Part shown: positions 42,658-49,669 of the stretch, piece by piece
Layout of the letters: every line of letters starts with the position of its first letter
Position numbering within the stretch: the first letter of the stretch is position 1
Assembly: GCA_007753915.1 (NCBI GenBank)
Contig: CP036352.1
Span: 1,860,001-1,924,000 of the forward strand
Origin: Phycisphaerae bacterium RAS2
GTDB lineage: Bacteria > Planctomycetota > Phycisphaerae > UBA1845 > UTPLA1
DNA length: 64,000 bases
Reading direction: 5' to 3'
The notes under the pieces: generated by a model
The model's input: only the letters and a program-made list of their open reading frames with translations
Databases searched by the model: none
What the model was told of the DNA's origin: nothing
Made by a program: the position numbers and the translations under genes

Positions 42658-42693
42658 CGGCCTGCGGACTGCGGTTCGCGGGCCGTTTTTTTT
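42658..42693 (+). terminator. Rho-independent terminator before mreB
   Basis: A 9-bp stem with one T-G pair (42658-42666 with 42677-42685) is followed directly by eight T residues (42686-42693). It ends the coiled-coil/peptide transcript and separates it from mreB, which must have its own promoter in the remaining 170 bases. Confidence 0.85.
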
Positions 42694-42865
42694 CTCCCCA
42701 CGAGAATTCACAGCCGCCAATTCTTGTCACGGCACGATCCACGCGCGGGCGAGTGGCGTACTGGCTCGCAGCGGGTAGAATGCCCCGGCCCATGGCGTCG
42801 CCTCGTCGCCCTGTCGGCCGGAGCCTCGTCGGACAGGCGTCTATTCACAGGAAGGGATTTCGACT

Positions 42866-43918
42866 TTGTTATTCGACGGCTTTCGGGGATTGTTCAGCAC
42901 CGACATGGGCATCGACCTGGGCACCTGCAACACGCTGGTGTGCGTGAAGGGTGAGGGCATCGTCCTCAACGAGCCGTCGGTGGTTGCGGTGCGCAAGGGC
43001 ACCAACGAAGTCGTGCAGGATGGCAACGCCGTCGGCCTCGTCGCCAAGGAAATGCTCGGAAAGACGCCCGGCTCCATCACCGCCGTGCGCCCGCTGAAGG
43101 ACGGTGTCATTGCGGACTTCGACATCACCGAAGCCATGCTCGGCTATTTCATCCGCAAGGTTCACGGCAACAGTTGGTTTCGCCGGCCACGCGTCGTCAT
43201 CGCTGTCCCATCGGGGATCACGGCGGTGGAGAAGCGCGCGGTGTACGGCTCGGCCGAGCGCGCCGGCGCGCGGCGCGTGTACCTCGTGCCCGAGCCGATG
43301 GCGGCAGGAATCGGCGCAGGCCTGCCGATTGCCGAGGCACGAGCCAGCATGATCGTGGACATCGGCGGCGGCACGACGGAAGTCGCGATCATGTCGCTTG
43401 GCGATATCTCGGTGAGCGAGTCGATTCGCGTCGCGGGCGACGACCTCGACGAGGCGATCATTTCGTACATGAAACGCACCTACAACATGCAGATCGGCCC
43501 GCAGTCGGCCGAAACGCTGAAGATCGAGATCGGCTCGGCTGCGCCGCTGGAAAACGAGCTGTCGCTGGACGTGCGCGGGCGCGACATGATCAGCGGCCTG
43601 CCGCGTAAAACGGTTGTCACGAGCCAGGAAATTCGTGAAGCTCTTCGTGAACCGGTCAGCCAGATTCTCGAAGCCGTGACGCACACGCTGGAGCGCTGCG
43701 AGCCGGAGCTTGCGGCGGACCTGGTCGATACGGGCGTGCATCTGTGCGGCGGCGGGGCGCTGTTGCGCGGCCTGGATCGAATCATGGCCGATGCGACCGG
43801 GTTGCAGGTTCACATCGTTGACGATCCGCTTTCGTGCGTCGCACGCGGGACATACATCTTTCTTGAGAACCTCGGCGATCTCAAGGGCGCGCTCGAATCC
43901 GACTACGACAACGTGTGA
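42866..43918 (+). CDS. mreB: Rod shape-determining protein MreB
   Basis: Actin-like ATPase that forms membrane filaments guiding elongation wall synthesis. The 350-residue protein has MGIDLGTCNTLVCVKG (phosphate 1), SMIVDIGGGTTEVAIMS (phosphate 2), the adenosine motif LCGGGALLRGLDRI and the usual RVAGDDLDEAIISYMKR helix. The N-terminus includes an amphipathic GFRGLFS segment that could bind membrane. The start is TTG 42866 with AGGAAGGGA eight bases upstream, a strong site that offsets the weak codon. It is presumably the major mreB of the strain; mreC- and mreD-type genes do not follow directly, while an MreC-like protein lies upstream on the same strand. A short gap (4 bases) separates it from the convergent CBM9-like gene. 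Confidence 0.96.
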   Translation: MLFDGFRGLFSTDMGIDLGTCNTLVCVKGEGIVLNEPSVVAVRKGTNEVVQDGNAVGLVAKEMLGKTPGSITAVRPLKDGVIADFDITEAMLGYFIRKVHGNSWFRRPRVVIAVPSGITAVEKRAVYGSAERAGARRVYLVPEPMAAGIGAGLPIAEARASMIVDIGGGTTEVAIMSLGDISVSESIRVAGDDLDEAIISYMKRTYNMQIGPQSAETLKIEIGSAAPLENELSLDVRGRDMISGLPRKTVVTSQEIREALREPVSQILEAVTHTLERCEPELAADLVDTGVHLCGGGALLRGLDRIMADATGLQVHIVDDPLSCVARGTYIFLENLGDLKGALESDYDNV

Positions 43919-43922
43919 TGGA

Positions 43923-44576
43923 TCAATCCGCCAGCACGGCTGTCGGCCATGTGCTGGGGTCGATGAACCAGTTCAAGTCGTCGCCGATCGTCAGCGATTG
44001 TTGCCCTTTCTCTGTGTCCTCCAGCATGTAGAACAGTCCGATTCGGCGATGCTCGGCCGGATTCCAGCCGCTCAAAGCGTCGGCCGGCAGGTGCGCGGTC
44101 AGGGCGTAGCCGTCGTCGAAATGATGTGCCGCGATGGGGATGCGGCTTGCCGGGATCGGGGCCGCGTTTTCGGTTGCGCGGTGGACCTTGGCGTTTCCGG
44201 CAACGGGATCATTGCCTCCGCGTCCGCCGCCCGCCGGAAGCAGGTAGAAATGCTGGCAGAACCGCGTCGCCCGGCGAATGTCGCGAGTGTCGCGCATGTC
44301 GGTCATGATACGCAAACAGTCGGATTTCCAGAATTGGGCTGGATCGCAACGGACACCCCGCCGTTTGCCGCGAACGACGCAGCCGATATACAGGCCGGCG
44401 TCGTTCCAGGTCGCCAGCACGTTGCCCGTGGGCGGCTCGCCGTCCAGTTCGTACAAAGGCGGCAGCAGCAGGCGCTCGTCCCAGCGATCGGCCCGGCCGT
44501 CGATTTTTGGCGCTTTGGCGCTGCGGATTAGCGGGAATTCGAATTTGAACAGGTAGCGGTTGGGTATGAGGGACAT
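43923..44576 (-). CDS. CBM9-like carbohydrate-binding protein
   Basis: A 217-residue protein built on one CBM9-type domain: KIDGRADRWDERLLLPPLYE, then LATWNDAGLYIGCVV, then KSDCLRIMTDMRDTRDIRRA and FIDPSTWPTAVLAD near the end. Domains of this type bind sugar chain ends and often sit on secreted or membrane proteins; no signal peptide was found here, so it may be cytoplasmic or lack its export tag. It converges with mreB, only 4 bases apart. The ATG at 44576 follows AGGG; a longer frame from 44648 exists. Function unknown. Confidence 0.72.
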   Translation of the reverse strand: MSLIPNRYLFKFEFPLIRSAKAPKIDGRADRWDERLLLPPLYELDGEPPTGNVLATWNDAGLYIGCVVRGKRRGVRCDPAQFWKSDCLRIMTDMRDTRDIRRATRFCQHFYLLPAGGGRGGNDPVAGNAKVHRATENAAPIPASRIPIAAHHFDDGYALTAHLPADALSGWNPAEHRRIGLFYMLEDTEKGQQSLTIGDDLNWFIDPSTWPTAVLAD

Positions 44577-44660
44577 GTGTGTCAAATGCCGGGTGAAAAT
44601 TCCAAAAAAGTCGAGACTACCGGAAGTTATCTGTTTATAGTAAAGCAAAGGAGTCGCAAG

Positions 44661-45116
44661 ATGAACAGGTTGTTTTTCTTGTGCGTCGCGTGTTGTTTGT
44701 TTTTTTCATCAGGTTGCAATTCACTTTTCCGGTCCAAGGCCGTCTCGGAGCGAGTGTGGAGTCTGGACACTGACACAATTGTTAAGGTGCGTTGTGAGCG
44801 GGAAGTAGATTTTCTCAAACCCGCGCAGCAACGGTCAAGAGGGGTGAGTTTTGTCAGTGTGGAGTCAAGAGACGGGCTGGCGCGTGAAATCCAGTTTGAC
44901 GCAGAGACGAACAACGGGGCCTGCTTGTTCGATCTCGAAAGCATGAAGATATGCACTGACTCGCATCGCCGCATCATTTGGTTGATTGGCCCCGACGGTC
45001 AACCGCTCGATGAATACATATTCATTCGTGCTGAGAGCCAGACCGGCATTCCACAAAATGCCCCGGTTCCGCATTACGATCCCGCTACCGCAGTTATTCT
45101 CGAGCCGGTCTCCTGA
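44661..45116 (+). CDS. Small lipoprotein in an AT-richer pocket
   Basis: A 151-residue predicted lipoprotein: MNRLFFLCVACCLFFSSGC carries a lipobox ending SSGC. The mature part is rich in strands and has no recognised motif. The ribosome binding site AAAGGAG, seven bases from the ATG, is strong. The gene and the 80 bases before it are noticeably lower in GC than the neighbours, which are close to 65%. This suggests foreign or recently acquired DNA. It converges with the transporter permease gene across a 50-base gap. Confidence 0.65.
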   Translation: MNRLFFLCVACCLFFSSGCNSLFRSKAVSERVWSLDTDTIVKVRCEREVDFLKPAQQRSRGVSFVSVESRDGLAREIQFDAETNNGACLFDLESMKICTDSHRRIIWLIGPDGQPLDEYIFIRAESQTGIPQNAPVPHYDPATAVILEPVS

Positions 45117-45166
45117 TGAAACGAAAGTGATCTGACTGGCTCGGACGGGGAGTGACTTGCCACGGC

Positions 45167-46399
45167 CTAGTCGTGTCGCAGTGCCTCGATCGGATTCAAA
45201 TTCGCCGCGCGGCGCGCCGGCAGCAGGCCGAATCCCACGCCAACCCCGGCGCTGAATACAAAGGCGACCACCGCGATCCACGGCGACATGAGCGGTTCGA
45301 CGCCGATCGACGTCGCGATCAACGTCGCGCCGATCAGCCCGATCACAATCCCCACAGAGCCGCCCGCGCTGGAAATCACGCTCGCCTCGACCAGAAACTG
45401 GCGATTGATCGCCTTCGTCGAAGCGCCGATCGCCATGCGCACGCCGATCTCCCGCGTCCGCTCGGTGACCGCGACGAGCATGATGTTCATGATGCCCACG
45501 CCGCCGACGGCGAGGCTAACTAGCGCAAGGAAAAACATCAGTAGCGTCATCTGATCGCTGATCTGTCGCGCCTGCTCTTCCTTTTCCTTTAGCGTCGTCA
45601 CGCGGAAATCGCTCATCTCTTCTTCGGGGATCTTGTGGCGCTGACGAAGCAGGTCGGTGATCTGTTGCACCGCCAGCTCCACGTCCTCGTCCGACCGCGC
45701 CGAGCAGAGAATCGCCGCCGGCTCACGGATGCCCATGAGATCGCGCAGCACGATCGGCAGCGGAACAATCAGTGTTTCATCTTCGTCCATGCCGAGCGGG
45801 TTGTAACCCTTCGACGCCAGAACGCCGACGATCTTCAGCGACAGTCGCCCGACCCGCACCGTCTGATTCAGCGCGTTCCGCTCGCCGAACAGGTTGCGAG
45901 CGGCCGTCTGGCCGATCAGCGCCACGCGCCGGCCGGTGGCCACATCGAACGGCTCCAGGTCACGGCCTTCGTCGATGCCCCAGTTGCGGATCGACGTGTA
46001 ATTCGCATTCACGCCGGTCACCGGGACCATCGCGTTGTCGGTCTCGGAGACCACCTGCGTCGTGATGCCTTGTGTGCCGCAGGCCATCGTCACGGCGTCG
46101 CATTCGTCCTGGATCGCCTCGACGTCGGCGCGCGTCAGATTGCTTACGGCCACGCCGGACGTTTCAAGCTGCACGTTTTTCTTTTTTGTCTCTTCGTTGA
46201 TGACGAAGATCATGTTCCGCCCGGCCTTGCGGATGTCTCCGATGAGCGATTCCTTCACGCCCTGCACGACGCTGACGCAGATGATGACCACCGAGACCCC
46301 CATGATCATGCCGATCATGGTCAGAAAGCTGCGCAACTTGTGCCGCCACAGCTCGCGCAGGCCCATCTTGAGGCACTCGATCCACAGCGCGAACATCAC
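45167..46399 (-). CDS. MacB/FtsX-family ABC transporter permease
   Basis: A 410-residue membrane protein of the MacB_PCD/FtsX group. One helix near the N-terminus (about residues 18-42) is followed by a periplasmic domain of about 210 residues and three further helices (about 285-305, 340-365, 370-395), the usual four-helix layout. It works with the ATPase encoded just upstream and the periplasmic adaptor beyond it as a MacAB-type machine, which usually moves lipids, peptides or antibiotics across the envelope without substrate entering the cytoplasm. The start overlaps the ATPase stop (ATGA). No outer-membrane channel gene is present. Confidence 0.88.
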   Translation of the reverse strand: MMFALWIECLKMGLRELWRHKLRSFLTMIGMIMGVSVVIICVSVVQGVKESLIGDIRKAGRNMIFVINEETKKKNVQLETSGVAVSNLTRADVEAIQDECDAVTMACGTQGITTQVVSETDNAMVPVTGVNANYTSIRNWGIDEGRDLEPFDVATGRRVALIGQTAARNLFGERNALNQTVRVGRLSLKIVGVLASKGYNPLGMDEDETLIVPLPIVLRDLMGIREPAAILCSARSDEDVELAVQQITDLLRQRHKIPEEEMSDFRVTTLKEKEEQARQISDQMTLLMFFLALVSLAVGGVGIMNIMLVAVTERTREIGVRMAIGASTKAINRQFLVEASVISSAGGSVGIVIGLIGATLIATSIGVEPLMSPWIAVVAFVFSAGVGVGFGLLPARRAANLNPIEALRHD

Positions 46400-47208
46400 G
46401 CCACCCCCTGCGCCGAGAGCGCGCGCACATCAGGCACCGGCGGCCCGCCGATGCGAGGTGTCTTCTGGTCGGCGATGATCAACCCGTCGCGCAGCACGAT
46501 GACGCGCTCCGCAAATTCGGCCACGCCGGGGTCGTGGGTCACGAGGATGATCGTGCGCTTCTCGCGCTCGTGCAGTTCCGTCAGCAGCCGCATGATCTCG
46601 CCGCTCGTGTGCGAGTCGAGGTTGCCGGTCGGTTCGTCGGCGAGCATGATGCGCGGGTTGTTCACAAGCGACCGGGCGATGGCGACGCGCTGCTGCTGGC
46701 CGCCGGAGAGCTGCGACGGCAGGTGGTGGATGCGCTCCGCGAGATCGACCCGGCGCAGGGCTGCGAGCGCCGATTCACGCCGCCGTGCCGCTTGCACCCC
46801 GGCGTAGACCATCGGCAGTTCGACGTTCTCCAGCGCGGTGCTGCGCGTCAGCAGGTTGAAGTTCTGGAAGATGAAGCCGATGTACGTGTTGCGCAGGGTG
46901 GCAAGTTCATCCCGATCCAGATTGCTCGTGATCTGGCCCGCCAGTCGATAAGTGCCCTTCGTCGGAACATCCAGCGCGCCAAGAACGTTCAGCAGGGTGG
47001 ACTTGCCCGATCCGCTCGCGCCCATGATGGCGATGTATTGCCCCTCGGGGATGTCCACGTTCAGCCCGCGCAGGGCATGCACGGCGTTGTCGCCCGAGTC
47101 GTAGATTTTTTCCAGCGCGCGAAGCTGGATGACGACGTTGACGCTGGGATCGTCGACCGTCGATTTCGGCTGGTTTGGTAGGGGCGTCTGCGACGGCATG
47201 CATTTCAT
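46396..47208 (-). CDS. MacB-type ABC transporter ATP-binding subunit
   Basis: A 270-residue ATPase of the LolD/MacB group. Walker A is GASGSGKSTLLNVLG, the Q-loop lies in GFIFQNFNLL, the signature is LSGGQQQRVAIARSL and Walker B is RIMLADEPTGNLD, with the H-loop in LVTHDPGV. In this group the ATPase and permease are separate genes, unlike E. coli MacB where they are fused. It overlaps the permease gene by four bases (ATGA) and starts 41 bases after the adaptor stop. ATG 47208 or 47199 can serve as start; the frame runs back to 47403. Confidence 0.9.
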   Translation of the reverse strand: MKCMPSQTPLPNQPKSTVDDPSVNVVIQLRALEKIYDSGDNAVHALRGLNVDIPEGQYIAIMGASGSGKSTLLNVLGALDVPTKGTYRLAGQITSNLDRDELATLRNTYIGFIFQNFNLLTRSTALENVELPMVYAGVQAARRRESALAALRRVDLAERIHHLPSQLSGGQQQRVAIARSLVNNPRIMLADEPTGNLDSHTSGEIMRLLTELHEREKRTIILVTHDPGVAEFAERVIVLRDGLIIADQKTPRIGGPPVPDVRALSAQGVA

Positions 47209-47249
47209 CCGAGGGTCGATCAAATCGGCCGATGGCGGCCGCGCGACCG

Positions 47250-48668
47250 TCAAAGCGTGCGATTGTCCGGCCGGGCCTGTTTGAGAACTTCCTTGAAGTC
47301 GAATCCGCCGCCGGACTTTTCCGTGAATCGGCGGACGAAGTTCTCGCCGGGCTTCGCACCGCTTAGGATCTCTGTGATGATGTTGTCGGTCACGCCGACC
47401 CACAACGGCACGACGCGCCAGGTGCGGGACTTTTCTTCAAACTGCCACGCGAAGGACTTGGTGCAATAGTCGGCCGCTGCACCGGTCGAGTCGCGTTCGG
47501 GCTGGTCGGGCCATTTCGCCGCGGCGATCAGCTTCTGGCGATCCTCGATTGGCAGCGGCGGCTTGAAACGCAGCGCGGCGTTGGCGATTCGCGGAACATC
47601 GGGCTTGCTCACGATTTCAATCACGACGTTCACGGTCAGCCCGGGAATCAGCGTGCGCTCCTCGTCGTTCTTCACGCGGAAACCCACCGTGTACGTCACG
47701 ACGTTGTTGATGATGTCAGGCTGGTTGCGACGCTCTTCGATGACGCCTTCAAACGTCTGCCGCTGGCGGCCTTCGATCGTGAAACGGGCCTTCTGGCCGA
47801 CCTGAATGTGACTGATATCCGATTCGCCGACCTTAGCGCTGACGCGCATCTCGTCGAGCGCGGGCGCGAGCAGAAACAGAATCGGCGTCTGGAAGGCGGC
47901 GTTGACCGTCGTGCCGGGGTCGAGGTAGCGCTTCAGCACGATGCCGTCGATGGGGGAGGTGATCGTGCAACGCTCGACGCGCGTCTTGGTCAACTCAAAT
48001 CGCGCCTCGGCCTGCTTCAGCGTGGCTTCGGCCTGCGAGATGGCTTGCTCGGCGCGCTTCACTTTGACCGTCTCGTTCAGCTTGGCCAATTCGTGCGCGG
48101 CCGTCGTGGAATGCACGGCGGCCTGTGAGCGCAACAGCCGCGCCTTCGTCGCGATCCATTCGGCCTTCGGAGCATTGTCGTTCTTGTAGAGTTCGTCGAC
48201 GCGCTCCCATTGGTAGTCGGCGTCAACCAGATTCGCCTCGGCCTCTTCCTTCGCCGCCAGCGCCTGCCGTGTCGCAATCGGGAGATTGGCCTTCAATTCG
48301 TCCAGCGCCAGCTTCGCATCGGTCAGGCCGCTGCGGCCGCGCGCAAGATCGGCGGTCGATTGCTGGTGGTCGGCGTCGGCCAGTTCCTGATCGATCCGGC
48401 AGATGACCTGGTCCTTCTTGACCGGCTGGTCATGATCGACCGGCATGTCGATGATTTTGCCGGTGACTTCGCAGCCGACCTGAACTTGAGACAGGGGCTC
48501 GACCGTGCCGCTGGTTTCGACCGTCATCTGCACCGGGCCGGATTCGACGATGGCGTGTTCAATTTCGTAGGACGGACCGGAGCCTTTATAGGCCTGGTAC
48601 CCAAAGAATCCCGCGGCGGCGACCACGAGAAACACCACGATGAATCCGATCCCTGATTTTCGCTTCAT
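47250..48668 (-). CDS. MacA-like periplasmic adaptor (RND/HlyD family)
   Basis: A 472-residue adaptor that links an inner-membrane pump to an outer-membrane channel. It has an N-terminal anchor helix (about residues 6-26, IGFIVVFLVVAAAGFFGY), a lipoyl/barrel segment (about 35-80, VETSGTVEPLSQVQVGCEVT), a long helical hairpin (about 95-215, very Ala/Glu-rich), and the beta-barrel region (about 250-330, CTITSPIDGIVLKRYLDPG). It resembles MacA more than HlyD. It is the first gene of the operon with the ATPase and permease, and no further pump genes follow on this strand. Confidence 0.87.
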   Translation of the reverse strand: MKRKSGIGFIVVFLVVAAAGFFGYQAYKGSGPSYEIEHAIVESGPVQMTVETSGTVEPLSQVQVGCEVTGKIIDMPVDHDQPVKKDQVICRIDQELADADHQQSTADLARGRSGLTDAKLALDELKANLPIATRQALAAKEEAEANLVDADYQWERVDELYKNDNAPKAEWIATKARLLRSQAAVHSTTAAHELAKLNETVKVKRAEQAISQAEATLKQAEARFELTKTRVERCTITSPIDGIVLKRYLDPGTTVNAAFQTPILFLLAPALDEMRVSAKVGESDISHIQVGQKARFTIEGRQRQTFEGVIEERRNQPDIINNVVTYTVGFRVKNDEERTLIPGLTVNVVIEIVSKPDVPRIANAALRFKPPLPIEDRQKLIAAAKWPDQPERDSTGAAADYCTKSFAWQFEEKSRTWRVVPLWVGVTDNIITEILSGAKPGENFVRRFTEKSGGGFDFKEVLKQARPDNRTL

Positions 48669-48745
48669 GAAGCCCTTGCTGGCATGAGGAGTAGTGTAGG
48701 AATCCTTTTACACGTTTCCAACCGCCGCGCCGCAATCACACAAAA

Positions 48746-49549
48746 TCAGCGGCTGCCGATGTTTCCGAGCGTGGCTTCTTCCTGGACCGGTTCCTTGGAT
48801 TCGGCCGGTTCCGGTTTGACCACAGCGGAGGGGGGCTTTCGCGCTGCGCGAACAATGTGCTTGGAGATTTCCGCCTTGACGAAGCGTTTGTTCGTGCAAT
48901 CAGCGTGGCCGCCGGTCCAGCCAAGCGACGAATAGCGACTCGACCAACCGATGTTGTGAATCCGCCCGCTCGACTTGCCCGCGCCGCGCAATCCGACCAG
49001 TCCGGCCGAGTCGTCGAACTTGCCGTCGATCGTGCCTAGCACGCGCACCGGCCCCTGCAGAACCGGATCCGACGCGGAGTAATAAACGTAAATCCCGCCC
49101 TTCATGTTTTCCTGTGCCTTGCGCGTGTCATAATTGCAGGACAGGCTGGAGCCGACAAGAATGACGTTGTTGACCTTGTACGGCGGCTTGACCGATTCGA
49201 CCGCCCACATGGCGACCCCGGTACCCGCCGAGAGCGCGATGATGTTCGCGTCGGCGTCAGGATTCCTCTTGAGGTAATCGGTGATGATCGCGCCGAGCAC
49301 TTCGCCTCGGCCCTTCGCGATGAAGCGCAGCGTCTGATCGAGGGCGGGGTTGAATGTCAACGACCATTGGTAATTGTTGACGCGGCCTTTGTAGCCCGCC
49401 TCTTCGAGGCCGACCGGGACGTCGATCACGCCGAAGCCCCAGTTGCCGGCCCCGTCGATGTACCAGGTCTTGCCGAACTTTTCCTTCGGGTCCGCGCAGC
49501 CGGTCAGCGCGATCAGCCCGATGATTCCAGCCGCCAGACAGTGTTTCAT
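48746..49549 (-). CDS. Lipoprotein with alpha/beta-hydrolase-like fold
   Basis: A 267-residue predicted lipoprotein (lipobox IALTGC, Cys about residue 18). The middle segment IIALSAGTGVAMWAVE resembles a nucleophile elbow of the alpha/beta hydrolase fold with Ala in place of the first Gly, and IHNIGWSSRYSSLGW follows; no catalytic His or Asp could be assigned with confidence. The C-terminal 35 residues are a Pro/Lys/Glu-rich tail. The frame upstream (to 49669) reads through an unlikely Arg-rich stretch and is not used; ATG 49549 gives the lipobox correct spacing. It lies 120 bases downstream of mutS on the same strand, probably a separate unit. Confidence 0.65.
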   Translation of the reverse strand: MKHCLAAGIIGLIALTGCADPKEKFGKTWYIDGAGNWGFGVIDVPVGLEEAGYKGRVNNYQWSLTFNPALDQTLRFIAKGRGEVLGAIITDYLKRNPDADANIIALSAGTGVAMWAVESVKPPYKVNNVILVGSSLSCNYDTRKAQENMKGGIYVYYSASDPVLQGPVRVLGTIDGKFDDSAGLVGLRGAGKSSGRIHNIGWSSRYSSLGWTGGHADCTNKRFVKAEISKHIVRAARKPPSAVVKPEPAESKEPVQEEATLGNIGSR

Positions 49550-49669
49550 GGAGAATTCCGCCCTGCATCCGCCGCCTTGTTGGCAGGCGGTCGCTATCTC
49601 TACGGTGCATATCCTATTCGATGTCCGCCGGGCGTAAACCCGCGCCGGGCCGGCGGGGGTCGTTCTCAA

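Noticed and set aside
45167-48668. A complete tripartite efflux system
   Set aside because: The adaptor, ATPase and permease are present, but no outer-membrane channel gene is next to them, so completeness cannot be claimed.
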